In this document: piece after piece, positions 1 to 7,088 of the stretch
How positions within the stretch are numbered: the stretch's first letter is position 1
Layout: every line of letters starts with the position of its first letter
Origin: Desulfuromusa sp.
GTDB lineage: Bacteria > Desulfobacterota > Desulfuromonadia > Desulfuromonadales > Geopsychrobacteraceae
Assembly (NCBI GenBank): GCA_029934095.1
Contig: JAOZMV010000014.1
Location: 1-15,226 of the forward strand
Direction of reading: 5' to 3'
DNA length: 15,226 nucleotides
Notes under the pieces: generated by a model
Told to the model about the DNA's origin: nothing
What the model saw: the letters and a program-made list of their open reading frames with translations, nothing else
Database searches by the model: none
Position numbers and translations under genes: made by a program

Positions 1-952
1 TCACGTACATCGGTTGTGCCAGACCAGTGGTATGTCCACGCAGCGCATCACGAATCAACTCAGCGCCCTTCTCTACCGGAGTACGGAAGTGATCTATTCC
101 TGGAGCCGGTTCGCAATAGAAAACGTAATATGGACGGATACGGATACGTAGCAATTTCTGGTGTAGCTCCCGGAAGACCGGCACGGTATCGTTAATACCT
201 TTAAGCAGAACCGCCTGATTTCCCACGTTAATTCCACAACTCATCAACTCATAAACCGCTTTTGCTGTTGCTTCGGTGATTTCATTCGGGTGATTGCACT
301 GAGTGTTGATCCAAACCGGAACCTTGTGGAAACCACCGATCGCTTTTTTCAGACCTTCAGTGATCCGCTGCGGCAGGACAATCGGTAGTCGTGAACCAAT
401 CCGGATCATTTCAATATGTGGCATTTCACGCAGTTTACCAATCAAGTATGCCAGTTTTTCATCCGACAACAACAGCGGGTCACCACCAGTAATCAGAACA
501 TCGCGGATTTCACTGTGCTCAGAGATCCATTTCAAACCCTCTTCAACGTCAAAACGAAGTTGCAAATTCTGATCGACAACCAGTTCCTTGCGGAAACAGT
601 GGCGGCAGTAAATTCCACAAACTTCAACCACAGTAAACGCGATCCGGTCTTTGTACTGACGGGCAATACTGTCGGGGCGAACCTCTTCGGTAGCGCGGTT
701 TTCTTTCCACACCAGATAGTTGTCCATGCCGAATTCGTTGACTTTTTCTTTCATCGACGGCAGTACCTGCATCCGGATTGGACATTTCGGATCGTCTTTG
801 TCCATCAATGACGCAAAATAGGGCGTTGTCCCCCATTTAGTTTTCAGGGTGGTAATTGCTTCTCTTTCGTCAGCAGATACATTGATATACTTTTCCAGTT
901 TCTCAAGTGTATTCACTTCGTTCTGCATCTGTTTGACCCATTCTTCTGCCAT
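1..952 (-). CDS. kamA: KamA-family radical SAM 2,3-aminomutase (lysine 2,3-aminomutase-like), C-terminus outside window
   Basis: The first 317 residues are visible; the gene runs off the left edge. KamA enzymes move an alpha-amino group to the beta carbon using SAM, a [4Fe-4S] cluster and PLP. The cluster motif CxxxCxxC is at C112, C116 and C119 (CGIYCRHC), followed by TGGDPLL (155-161), IGSRLPIVLPQR (185-196), NHPNEIT and HFRTPVEKG, all in family order. Recalled alignment to clostridial lysine 2,3-aminomutase puts Glu281 (YCEPAPG) where the lysine enzyme has Asp293 (QCDLSLG), so the substrate is uncertain. The PLP lysine and the second substrate-binding Asp lie outside the window. The start at 952 is chosen because GGAGG sits 5 nt upstream; an in-frame ATG at 964 overlaps that ribosome site. 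The GntR regulator upstream, on the same strand, may control it. In other bacteria such enzymes make beta-amino-acid osmolytes or serve lysine degradation; which applies here cannot be told. Confidence 0.9.
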   Translation of the reverse strand, partial: MAEEWVKQMQNEVNTLEKLEKYINVSADEREAITTLKTKWGTTPYFASLMDKDDPKCPIRMQVLPSMKEKVNEFGMDNYLVWKENRATEEVRPDSIARQYKDRIAFTVVEVCGIYCRHCFRKELVVDQNLQLRFDVEEGLKWISEHSEIRDVLITGGDPLLLSDEKLAYLIGKLREMPHIEMIRIGSRLPIVLPQRITEGLKKAIGGFHKVPVWINTQCNHPNEITEATAKAVYELMSCGINVGNQAVLLKGINDTVPVFRELHQKLLRIRIRPYYVFYCEPAPGIDHFRTPVEKGAELIRDALRGHTTGLAQPMYV

Positions 953-957
953 CTTTT

Positions 958-962
958 CCTCC
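958..962 (-). promoter_or_regulatory. Ribosome binding site deciding the aminomutase start
   Basis: GGAGG on the minus strand lies 5 nt before the ATG at 952. The in-frame ATG at 964 overlaps this site and has no ribosome site of its own, so 952 is the better start. Confidence 0.7.
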
Positions 963-1001
963 ATACTGTTTTCGGCTTCGCCGTTAAAGTGTTGTAAAAT
1001 C

Positions 1002-1079
1002 GGGAGACAGATTATTTTTTTCACTGAACCAAGGGGGACTGAATTTTTTCGAAGTTTTTATGAAAATTATTCTGTCCCC
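1002..1079. repeat. Degenerate GGGGACAG-type repeat with inverted arms (possible remnant of a transposase-mobilised element)
   Basis: Three related units lie in the gap between the regulator and the aminomutase. Unit 1 (1002-1021) begins GGGAGACAGATTATTTTT. Unit 2 (1034-1050) is GGGGACTGAATTTTTTC in the same orientation. Unit 3 (1062-1079) is GAAAATTATTCTGTCCCC, an imperfect inverted copy of unit 2 with an 11 nt loop. The G-rich end followed by an A/T tract resembles short repeats linked to REP-associated tyrosine transposases (Y1 family); that link is from memory. No transposase gene is present. Units 2 and 3 could also fold in RNA and affect readthrough from the regulator gene into the aminomutase gene. 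Confidence 0.5.
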
Positions 1080-1137
1080 GACATTGAAACGATGAAAAAT
1101 GAAATCAGTCACCTTTCCCTCGATCTATCCACAGAAA

Positions 1138-1788
1138 TTATTGAGCTGCTATTTTCGATCCGGTTTCAACGTAATGTTGACGAACCACCTGTTCAATCAG
1201 ATTCAGATCCTTCGATTTTATACTTTCAACAATTTCTTGATGCCGCCTGCCAATTTCAGCAGGGCTGTAGAGTTTCCCCCAATATTTAAAAAATAAAATG
1301 TGCAGTTTAAGGCTGAGACGATCCGTGTATTCGAGCAATTGGACGTTGTCACATTTACTGATCAAGAGGTCGTGAAATTCTCCACCAGTATCAATCACCA
1401 TCTTATGATTCTTTTTTATTGCAGATTTTTCCATCTGCGCAACCAGACTTTCCAGTTTTTCAGTCTCTTCAGCAGAAAATTGATCACAGGTATTCATCAC
1501 TGCGTAACCTTCAAGAACTCCACGAGTGGTATAACTGTCGATAATCTGTTTAGGAGAAAAAACCGGGATAAAGTTCCCCACCTGAGGGCGATAATCGACC
1601 AGACCGTTCATGATCAACTCTTTCATCGCCTCACGAATCGGTGCCCGACTGATCCCCATCTGCTCTGCTAGCAGAGTCTCTTTCAACTGATCACCCGGAT
1701 TCAGTTCATTTGTCAGGAGTAATTGATAAACATGATCAACGACCTGATCTTTATAAGTTTTTTTGACAATCACCATAACGGTATCCAT
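1138..1788 (-). CDS. GntR-family transcriptional regulator, FadR/FCD subfamily
   Basis: This 216-residue protein has the usual FCD-regulator length. Residues about 10-75 form the winged helix-turn-helix, with recognition-helix sequence GISRAPIREAMKEL (45-58) and wing YRPQVGNFIPVFS. Residues about 80-210 form the all-helical FCD ligand domain. Candidate metal or ligand residues are D133, H139 (GGEFHDLL), H183 (RRHQEI) and H205 (RQHYVETG). The effector cannot be read from sequence; in this subfamily it is usually an organic acid or amino acid. The gene sits 185 nt upstream of the aminomutase gene in the same direction, so control of that gene is a reasonable inference. A palindrome over its own promoter suggests autoregulation. 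The start is slightly uncertain: GGGAG directly abuts the ATG at 1788, while the in-frame ATG at 1776 lies 12 nt from it. Both spacings are atypical. Confidence 0.92.
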   Translation of the reverse strand: MDTVMVIVKKTYKDQVVDHVYQLLLTNELNPGDQLKETLLAEQMGISRAPIREAMKELIMNGLVDYRPQVGNFIPVFSPKQIIDSYTTRGVLEGYAVMNTCDQFSAEETEKLESLVAQMEKSAIKKNHKMVIDTGGEFHDLLISKCDNVQLLEYTDRLSLKLHILFFKYWGKLYSPAEIGRRHQEIVESIKSKDLNLIEQVVRQHYVETGSKIAAQ

Positions 1789-1797
1789 CTCCCTGTC

Positions 1798-1819
1798 TGT
1801 CGAATGTCGACATTAGACA
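1798..1819. promoter_or_regulatory. Candidate GntR operator (near-perfect 22-bp palindrome)
   Basis: The core AATGTCGACATT (1803-1814) is a perfect 12-bp palindrome. It extends to TGTC on the left (1798-1801) and GACA on the right (1816-1819), with one mismatched pair (1802/1815). The centre GTCGAC fits the GntR half-site scheme GTM-KAC. It begins 10 nt upstream of the regulator ATG and overlaps the inferred -10 box, as expected for autorepression. The structure is seen directly; its binding partner is inferred. Confidence 0.6.
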
Positions 1820-1838
1820 TTGATAAAATGGAAGTCAA
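1810..1838 (-). promoter_or_regulatory. Candidate sigma-70-type promoter of the GntR gene
   Basis: On the minus strand TTGACT (1833-1838) is a good -35 box. TAATGT (1810-1815) follows after exactly 17 bp and is a modest -10 match. Transcription would start near 1803, about 15 nt before the ATG. The -10 box lies inside the palindrome. Confidence 0.45.
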
Positions 1839-1925
1839 GCATAAAAAGAATCCAAGGTTGTTTTTCATAGGAGGGTGCGACAGGTTAAAGTGCTTGAGAT
1901 TGCTTCTACAAAAAATTACATCTAC

Positions 1926-1959
1926 AGCTTGCAACCTTTGCTAATTCGCAAAGCAAGCT
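1926..1959 (-). terminator. Candidate terminator hairpin downstream of aat
   Basis: AGCTTGC (1926-1932) pairs with GCAAGCT (1953-1959), and TTTGC (1937-1941) with GCAAA (1948-1952). The loop is TAATTC, with a 4-nt AACC bulge. Read on the minus strand the hairpin follows the aat stop and is followed about 10 nt later by a run of six T. The bulge and the distance to the T run make it a weak candidate. Confidence 0.4.
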
Positions 1960-1984
1960 TCGGGGAATAGAACCCGGTCAAAGA

Positions 1985-2671
1985 TTATTCAAACTGACTT
2001 ACCAAAGGGCCATAGGGTGGCACCTGAGCTTTCTCTAGATGGTGCAAAAACTCCTGCCGAGAAATCTCTTCTGCCCCCATACTGAGCAGATGGTCGTTGG
2101 TCTGCTGGCAATCGAGCAATTCAAAACCCTGCTGCTGCAAATACTCCAGAAGATGCACCAGAACAACCTTTGAAGCATTTTTGCTGCGACTGAACATCGA
2201 TTCACCAAAAAAGCATCGCCCGATACAGATCCCGTACAGACCGCCGATTAGCTGATCATCTTCCCAACATTCGACCGAGTGGGCAAAACCAAGTTGGTGC
2301 AATCGCGTATACGCTTTTTCCATTTCGGGAGTAATCCAGGTACCGCTGCCATCGGGACCGGCTCTCAAACTACGGCACCAGTCAATAACTCCGGCAAAAT
2401 TTTCGTTAAAACTGACTCGATAAGGTCGCTTACGCATAAAGCGCTGTAAAGAACGGGAGATATGCAGTTTAGCTGGGAAAAGGACACAGCGGGGATTGGG
2501 AGACCACCAGAGAATGGGGTCTTCAGGGTTATACCAGGGGAAGATACCAAGGCTGTAAGCCAACAACAAACGTTCCGGAGAGAGATCACCTCCAACCGCC
2601 AACAGACCATAATCTTCCGCAGCCTCTACGGGAGGAAACCAAAGTTCATCGTCCAGTTGGTAGCAGGTCAT
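1985..2671 (-). CDS. aat: Leucyl/phenylalanyl-tRNA--protein transferase
   Basis: Aat transfers Leu or Phe from aminoacyl-tRNA to the N-terminal Arg or Lys of proteins in the cytoplasm, creating a degron read by ClpS. The 228-residue length is typical. Conserved blocks appear in order: GGDLSPERLLLAYSLGIFPWY near residues 27-47, ILWWSPNPRCVL, GTWIT, GFAHSVE, LIGGLYG, FFGESMFSR with ASK, and LLDCQQTNDHLLSMGA. The ATG at 2671 is the first possible start, because an in-frame TAA lies three codons upstream. No clear Shine-Dalgarno precedes it. It lies 70 nt downstream of clpA on the same strand, so adaptor, unfoldase and degron-making enzyme are probably co-transcribed. Confidence 0.97.
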   Translation of the reverse strand: MTCYQLDDELWFPPVEAAEDYGLLAVGGDLSPERLLLAYSLGIFPWYNPEDPILWWSPNPRCVLFPAKLHISRSLQRFMRKRPYRVSFNENFAGVIDWCRSLRAGPDGSGTWITPEMEKAYTRLHQLGFAHSVECWEDDQLIGGLYGICIGRCFFGESMFSRSKNASKVVLVHLLEYLQQQGFELLDCQQTNDHLLSMGAEEISRQEFLHHLEKAQVPPYGPLVSQFE

Positions 2672-2741
2672 GAAAAATTACTGCAACACCGGAGGGCGGG
2701 CTTTCTGCCTAGCCATCTCATTCTTCTTTGCGAGTACATCA

Positions 2742-4997
2742 TCAAGCAAATCGAAAAGCAAACTTACCGGACTGATAGCCAACCCGGACTTCTCCACCTT
2801 TACGTAACTCGCCAAAAAGAATTTTTTCAGCTAACGGATCACTCAACTCGGTTTGGATTAAACGTGCGAGCGGTCGCGCTCCAAATAATAGATCATAGCC
2901 CCGCTTACCGAGTTCCCGCCGGGCTGCTGCAGAAACTTTGATGAGAACATCCTGCTCCGCCAACTGACCGGACAACTCGTGTAAAAACTTATCAACAACC
3001 TGCAACATGATCTTTTCATCAAGAGGTGAAAAGTTAATGACAGCATCAAGACGATTGCGAAACTCGGGAGAAAAGACTTTTTCGATAATATTTTTGGGAG
3101 CTGCCGCAGTACGGCTACCAAAACCGATGGGAACAACATTCATGTCCCGTCCACCCACATTACTGGTCATAATTAAAATGACATTACGAAAATCGACCTC
3201 TTTACCATTATTGTCGGTCAAAGTGCCATGATCCATCACCTGCAACAGGATATTGAACAGGTCAGGATGGGCCTTCTCAATTTCATCAAGAAGTAAAACC
3301 GACCAGGGATTTTTACCCACTTCCTCGGTCAACAATCCACCCTGATCAAAACCGACATATCCCGGAGGGGCACCAATCAACCGGGCAACGGAATGTTTTT
3401 CCATGTATTCACTCATGTCAAAACGTAAAAACTTTACCCCCAGTTGCAACGCCAGCTGTTTGGCGACCTCGGTTTTTCCAACCCCGGTCGGTCCAGTAAA
3501 AAGGAGTGACCCAACCGGTTTATCGGGGTGACCAAGTCCTGCACGGGAACGATGAATTGACTTGACCAGACTTTCAAGAGCGGGATTCTGACCAAAAACC
3601 ACCCGTTTCAGATCCCGCTCAAGATAGCGCAACCGGTGGCGATCACTGCCGCTGATGGTCCGCATCGGTACCCGCGCCATCCGTGCCACGACCCGTTCAA
3701 TATCATTAATATTTATCGAGCGTTTGGGATGTCCATCCAAACGATGCTGCGCCCCAGCCTCATCGATAACATCGATCGCCTTATCGGGAAGGTGGCGTTG
3801 GGGCAAATGTTTCACCGCCAACTGCACCGCTGCCTCCAGGGCAACTTCAGTGTAATTAACCTGGTGATGCTGCTCATAGTGAGTAGCCAGACCCTTGAGA
3901 ATTTCGAGGGTTTCGCTACTGCTCGGTTCATGCAGATCAATTTTTTGGAAGCGGCGAGAAAGGGCACGATCCTTGTCAAACAGGTTGCGATATTCTTCGT
4001 AGGTGGTCGAACCGATACAGCGCAATTCACCGGAACCGAGTGCCGGTTTGAGGATATTGGAGGCATCCAGGGAACCACCGCTGGTCGCTCCGGCACCAAC
4101 AATAGTATGAATTTCATCGATAAAAAGAATCGCCTGATCACGCTTCTGTAAAGCGGTAACAACTGCCTTGAGGCGCTCTTCAAAATCGCCACGAAACTTT
4201 GTCCCCGCCAGTAATGCCCCCATATCAAGGGTGAAAATCTCAGCATTCTTAAGTAAGTCCGGGACCTCTCCTTCGGCAACCCGCAGGGCCAGACCTTCCG
4301 CCATGGCGGTTTTACCAACTCCAGGTTCGCCAACAAAAAGGGGATTATTTTTCCGCCGGCGGCAAAGAATCAGGATGGTTCTTTCCAATTCAGAACCTCG
4401 GCCAATCAGAGGATCAATCTTGCCGTTTTTGGCCCGGGCAATCAGATCAATCGTAAATAATTTCAGGGGGTCAGGTGGTTGATGTTTTGGCTTGGTGCGT
4501 TCTCCGGGGGCCGGATCGGCCGGTTGCTGCTTTGGCTTTTCACTGGTACCGTTGGCAACGGGGCCATGAGAGATTCGATCGAGCAGATCAACCCGCTCAA
4601 TCCCCTGCTGTTGAAGAAAGAAACCGGCATGAGAATTCTCTTCTTCTAGAATTGCCGCAAGTAAATCGCCTATTCCTACCGCCGCTTGTTGTGAGGCCTG
4701 CATATGCAACACGGTTCGCTGTAGCATCCGCTGCAGCGCTAAAGTCTGCCGGGGAACAGCTTCACCCTCGGAAATTTCAGTATTTTCTGGGAGATGTTCA
4801 AGGCTTACATCGAAAAAGTTTTCCAATTCCAACTTCAAACCATCAATATCGCCCCCGCAGGAGGTAATAATCTGCTGGCCAGCACCTTCAAAAAGTAATG
4901 CATAGAGCACATGCTCAGTTGTCAGGTATTCATGCCGCCGTCGTTGAGCCTCACGAACCGCTAGAGTAAATGCAACCTGCACATCTTGTTCAAACAT
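2742..4997 (-). CDS. clpA: ATP-dependent Clp protease ATP-binding subunit ClpA
   Basis: ClpA is the hexameric AAA+ unfoldase that feeds ClpS-delivered and other substrates to ClpP. Counting from the upstream GTG at 5006 (754 residues), the N-domain covers about 1-145 and a proline-rich linker 150-181. D1 has Walker A GEPGVGKT (226-233) and Walker B ILFIDE (293-298). D2 has Walker A GPTGVGKT (505-512) and Walker B LLLDE (571-575). IGF (627-629) sits where ClpA carries its ClpP-docking loop, just before FSPEFRNRLD, so it should pair with ClpP. I prefer the ATG at 4997 (751 residues): MFEQDVQVAFTLAVREA aligns from residue 1 with E. coli ClpA. Ribosome-site spacing does not settle it, since GAGGG is 3 nt from the GTG and 12 nt from the ATG. 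The gene begins 15 nt after clpS. clpP is not in the window. Confidence 0.97.
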   Translation of the reverse strand: MFEQDVQVAFTLAVREAQRRRHEYLTTEHVLYALLFEGAGQQIITSCGGDIDGLKLELENFFDVSLEHLPENTEISEGEAVPRQTLALQRMLQRTVLHMQASQQAAVGIGDLLAAILEEENSHAGFFLQQQGIERVDLLDRISHGPVANGTSEKPKQQPADPAPGERTKPKHQPPDPLKLFTIDLIARAKNGKIDPLIGRGSELERTILILCRRRKNNPLFVGEPGVGKTAMAEGLALRVAEGEVPDLLKNAEIFTLDMGALLAGTKFRGDFEERLKAVVTALQKRDQAILFIDEIHTIVGAGATSGGSLDASNILKPALGSGELRCIGSTTYEEYRNLFDKDRALSRRFQKIDLHEPSSSETLEILKGLATHYEQHHQVNYTEVALEAAVQLAVKHLPQRHLPDKAIDVIDEAGAQHRLDGHPKRSININDIERVVARMARVPMRTISGSDRHRLRYLERDLKRVVFGQNPALESLVKSIHRSRAGLGHPDKPVGSLLFTGPTGVGKTEVAKQLALQLGVKFLRFDMSEYMEKHSVARLIGAPPGYVGFDQGGLLTEEVGKNPWSVLLLDEIEKAHPDLFNILLQVMDHGTLTDNNGKEVDFRNVILIMTSNVGGRDMNVVPIGFGSRTAAAPKNIIEKVFSPEFRNRLDAVINFSPLDEKIMLQVVDKFLHELSGQLAEQDVLIKVSAAARRELGKRGYDLLFGARPLARLIQTELSDPLAEKILFGELRKGGEVRVGYQSGKFAFRFA

Positions 4998-5012
4998 TTC
5001 AGCCACAGTCCC

Positions 5013-5333
5013 TCAAGCCTCCTCAAATGTGCAGCGCAGTGGAAATCCTTCTTTTCGAGCCATCAAACGTGCCAGATCGGTCTTAGTTTCTGCTATTGCA
5101 TAGGGGAAAGTTCCACAATAACCAATCCCTTGAAAGTGGATTGTCAGCATAATTTGTTCCGCTTCCGTTTCGGGTTTATGGAAGATCTCCCGCAAAACCG
5201 CAACAACAAACTCCATCGTCGTGTAATCATCATTGTGCATCAAAACTTTGAAGAGTGCTGGTGTTGTGATCTGCTCTTCGGTTTTATCACACACTTTGGT
5301 TTTATTGCCGTTATTGGTTTCTGAATTTTCCAT
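5013..5333 (-). CDS. clpS: ATP-dependent Clp protease adaptor protein ClpS
   Basis: ClpS binds N-terminal Leu, Phe, Tyr or Trp of substrates and hands them to the ClpA N-domain. The protein has 106 residues, the usual length. A flexible polar N-terminus (1-24) precedes the ClpS fold. By recalled comparison with E. coli ClpS, the pocket residues fall at the same numbers: N34, D35 and D36 (HNDDYTTMEF), the gatekeeper M40, M62 and H66 (IMLTIHFQG). The C-terminal block AETKTDLARLMARKEGFPLRCT is also typical. AGGAAAG lies 10 nt upstream of the ATG. clpS is the first gene of the clpS-clpA-aat cluster and its promoter must lie in 5334-5632. Confidence 0.97.
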   Translation of the reverse strand: MENSETNNGNKTKVCDKTEEQITTPALFKVLMHNDDYTTMEFVVAVLREIFHKPETEAEQIMLTIHFQGIGYCGTFPYAIAETKTDLARLMARKEGFPLRCTFEEA

Positions 5334-5392
5334 TTGTTCTTAACTTTCCTATTCTACTACTGGATTATTCGGGTCATAGTAACATAAACAGA

Positions 5393-5426
5393 GAACAGCG
5401 AACAGCCCAGCTGAGACAGCTGAGAC
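5393..5426. repeat. Two adjacent short tandem duplications upstream of clpS
   Basis: GAACAGC occurs twice back to back (5393-5399, 5400-5406). Two nt later AGCTGAGAC occurs twice back to back (5409-5417, 5418-5426). They could be replication-slippage products or paired sites for a regulator of clpS. No function is shown. Confidence 0.5.
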
Positions 5427-5561
5427 GTGGGGATCGACACAAACACTCTGATTTTATATTTATTTACTTCGGCCCCCAATTTATTTCTACCTCAGGTTCA
5501 CTCGCCATTGACAGCCAGACAGAAAACACCGGCGGCGATGGCAAGGGCGGCTGATTAACCC

Positions 5562-5590
5562 TTGAATTTACTATTTTATATCTGTAATAT
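5562..5590 (+). promoter_or_regulatory. Candidate sigma-70-type promoter of the SH3-domain gene
   Basis: TTGAAT (5562-5567) and TAATAT (5585-5590) are separated by exactly 17 bp in very A/T-rich DNA. Transcription would start near 5597, about 36 nt before the ATG at 5633. The spacing and both boxes fit the consensus fairly well. Confidence 0.55.
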
Positions 5591-5632
5591 TCACGGTCAG
5601 TTACTAAATAACAGAATCCAAAAGGGCTTGAT

Positions 5633-6304
5633 ATGAAAATTTTCTTACATTTTATCCTTTTCAGCTTTTTACTCCTGTTTACCGCAGCTTCTGTTAGCGC
5701 TGATACCCGCTATATTTCTGATCAGCTGATCGTGACAGTCCGAAGTGGCAAAGGAAACCAATACAAGATTTTGGAAACACTACCAACCTCAACCCCGGTC
5801 AATGTCCTGGAAGAGGACAAAGACTATCTCAAGGTGGTCACTAAAAAAGGGACTGAAGGGTATATCCGCCGTCAATACGTCAGTAAAGCCCTGCCCAAAA
5901 AAACTCAAATCAGGCAGCTAAAAAAAGAAATTATAACTTCACAACAACTGCTTGAGACTCAACAACAAAGTTTCCAGACCAGTCAGAATGAATTGAACGA
6001 TAACAAAAATCAAATAACTGAACTCTCTGCACAGTTAAACCAGGCCCGGCAAGCCTTGGAGACAAAAGAGAGCGAATACAATACCTTGATGAGTCACTCG
6101 GAAAATGTTCTCAACTTGGATGCAGAGAACAAGCAACTAGCAGAAGAGAATAATTCACTGAATAGCGAGCTGCTGGTTCTGCGCGAAGAAAACCAGAATT
6201 TTCATCGTTCCAACATGATTCAATGGTTTCTTGCTGGCGCTGGAGTTTTCTTTGGTGGCTGGATAATTGGCAAAATCTCCCGCAGGAAACAACGCAGGTT
6301 CTAA
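5633..6304 (+). CDS. SH3-domain protein with coiled coil and C-terminal membrane anchor (YgiM/TIGR04211-like)
   Basis: The 223-residue protein has a classic signal peptide (1-23, cut expected after VSA), so it is exported. Residues 24-86 form a bacterial SH3 domain (VTVRSGKGNQYKILETL, then GTEGYIRRQYVS), a fold often used to hold cell-wall peptides. Residues about 90-192 are rich in Gln, Glu, Asn and Leu with coiled-coil periodicity. A single membrane helix (197-214) is followed by a basic tail RRKQRRF. The architecture is that of the E. coli YgiM family, whose function is poorly known. The predicted topology puts SH3 and coiled coil in the periplasm with the tail in the cytoplasm. AAGGG lies about 6 nt before the ATG. 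The gene is divergent from clpS and 250 nt ahead of ppiB, so probably transcribed alone or with readthrough. Confidence 0.85.
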   Translation: MKIFLHFILFSFLLLFTAASVSADTRYISDQLIVTVRSGKGNQYKILETLPTSTPVNVLEEDKDYLKVVTKKGTEGYIRRQYVSKALPKKTQIRQLKKEIITSQQLLETQQQSFQTSQNELNDNKNQITELSAQLNQARQALETKESEYNTLMSHSENVLNLDAENKQLAEENNSLNSELLVLREENQNFHRSNMIQWFLAGAGVFFGGWIIGKISRRKQRRF

Positions 6305-6333
6305 ATCATTTCTCTTTAAAATCTCCCGAGAAT

Positions 6334-6362
6334 TCAACCTGCTGGCGCAACCGGCAGGTTGA
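6334..6362. terminator. Stable hairpin after the SH3-domain gene, without a T tract
   Basis: TCAACCTGCTGG (6334-6345) pairs with CCGGCAGGTTGA (6351-6362) around a CGCAA loop: 12 pairs, one of them T-G. It lies 30 nt after the stop codon. Only TTCC follows on the plus strand, so it is not a standard intrinsic terminator. It may mark the mRNA 3' end after trimming or slow the polymerase. Confidence 0.4.
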
Positions 6363-6554
6363 TTCCATACCAGCAACCCCATTCTACCCACCGATACTTA
6401 TTTAACGCCCCCATACCTGATACAACAATCTAATCCCCCTTTATCTTTCCTATCCGCATCGTTACGAAATATGGTATTAACTGCAATCATATATTTATAA
6501 CCGTCGAGATCAAACCAAACACTGACAGCAATTATTATTGAAGAGGAGATTGGC

Positions 6555-7079
6555 ATGGGCACACAACCAATTGTAAAAATGGAGACCAACAAAGGACTGA
6601 TTATCATTGAACTCAACGCTGATGAAGCCCCTATCAGCACTGAAAACTTCCTTAATTATGCCCGTGATGGATTTTATCAACAGACTATTTTTCATCGGGT
6701 CATTCCTAACTTCATGATTCAAGGTGGTGGCTTTACTGCTGCAATGGCACAAAAAAAGACTCAAGCCGAGATTAAAAATGAAGCTGATAACGGCCTCAAA
6801 AATGTCCGTGGCTCACTTGCTATGGCTCGTACCCAGGTGGTTGACAGTGCCAGCAGTCAATTTTTCGTCAATCTGGCAGATAATGATTTTCTCAATCACC
6901 AAGGGAAAACCCCCAATGGCTACGGCTACGCAGTTTTTGGACAGGTCATCGAAGGGATGGAAATTGTAGATGAAATAGCTAAAGTCCATACCGGGACTAG
7001 CGGTCATCATCAGGATGTCCCAACGGAAGCTGTCGTTATTGAAAATATTTCCATCGAAGAGCCAACCGCTACCGATTGA
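6555..7079 (+). CDS. ppiB: Cytoplasmic peptidyl-prolyl cis-trans isomerase, cyclophilin type
   Basis: Cyclophilins catalyse cis-trans isomerisation of Xaa-Pro bonds and assist folding. The 174-residue protein is a single cyclophilin domain, with MIQGG preceded by the catalytic-arginine segment FHRVIPNF, then [23 protein letters not shown] and [17 protein letters not shown]. These blocks match the PpiB class. There is no signal peptide, so it should act in the cytoplasm. AGGAG (6544-6548) lies 6 nt before the ATG, a strong ribosome site that fixes the start. aguA follows after 9 nt in the same direction, so the two are probably co-transcribed, although no functional link is obvious. Confidence 0.95.
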   Translation: MGTQPIVKMETNKGLIIIELNADEAPISTENFLNYARDGFYQQTIFHRVIPNFMIQGGGFTAAMAQKKTQAEIKNEADNGLKNVRGSLAMARTQVVDSASSQFFVNLADNDFLNHQGKTPNGYGYAVFGQVIEGMEIVDEIAKVHTGTSGHHQDVPTEAVVIENISIEEPTATD

Positions 7080-7088
7080 TAGCAGCCC

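Larger units (their letters stand above)
5334..5632. other. Divergent intergenic region between clpS and the SH3-domain gene
   Basis: This 299-base gap must hold the clpS promoter (minus) and the promoter of the SH3 gene (plus). The plus-strand promoter is recognisable (5562-5590); for clpS I see no convincing -35/-10 pair. There are short tandem duplications at 5393-5406 and 5409-5426. No RNA gene or credible ORF was found. Confidence 0.6.

Noticed and set aside
416..811. 131-codon plus-strand frame opposite the aminomutase gene
   Set aside because: It is antisense to a clearly conserved radical SAM protein, has no recognisable domain and no ribosome site.
849..1289. 146-codon plus-strand frame across the aminomutase start, the intergenic repeat and the end of gntR
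   Set aside because: It bridges two real minus-strand genes and shows no family features; its middle is the repeat region.
1960..1984. tRNA-like 3' fragment suggested by a GAACCCGGTC-like string near the aat stop
   Set aside because: No cloverleaf, anticodon arm or acceptor stem can be built around it.
3636..4151. 171-codon plus-strand frame opposite clpA, and a 174-codon minus-strand frame at 3812-4336
   Set aside because: Both are shadows of the conserved ClpA D1 domain in other frames.
5430..5553. Open frame ending in a Gly/Asp-rich stretch (NTGGDGKGG) before the SH3-domain gene
   Set aside because: It vaguely recalls a repeat from a large adhesin, but has no start codon, no ribosome site and is too short to call a gene remnant.
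6398..6640. 80-codon minus-strand frame in the gap before ppiB
   Set aside because: It overlaps the ppiB start and its strong ribosome site; the composition is not convincing for a protein.
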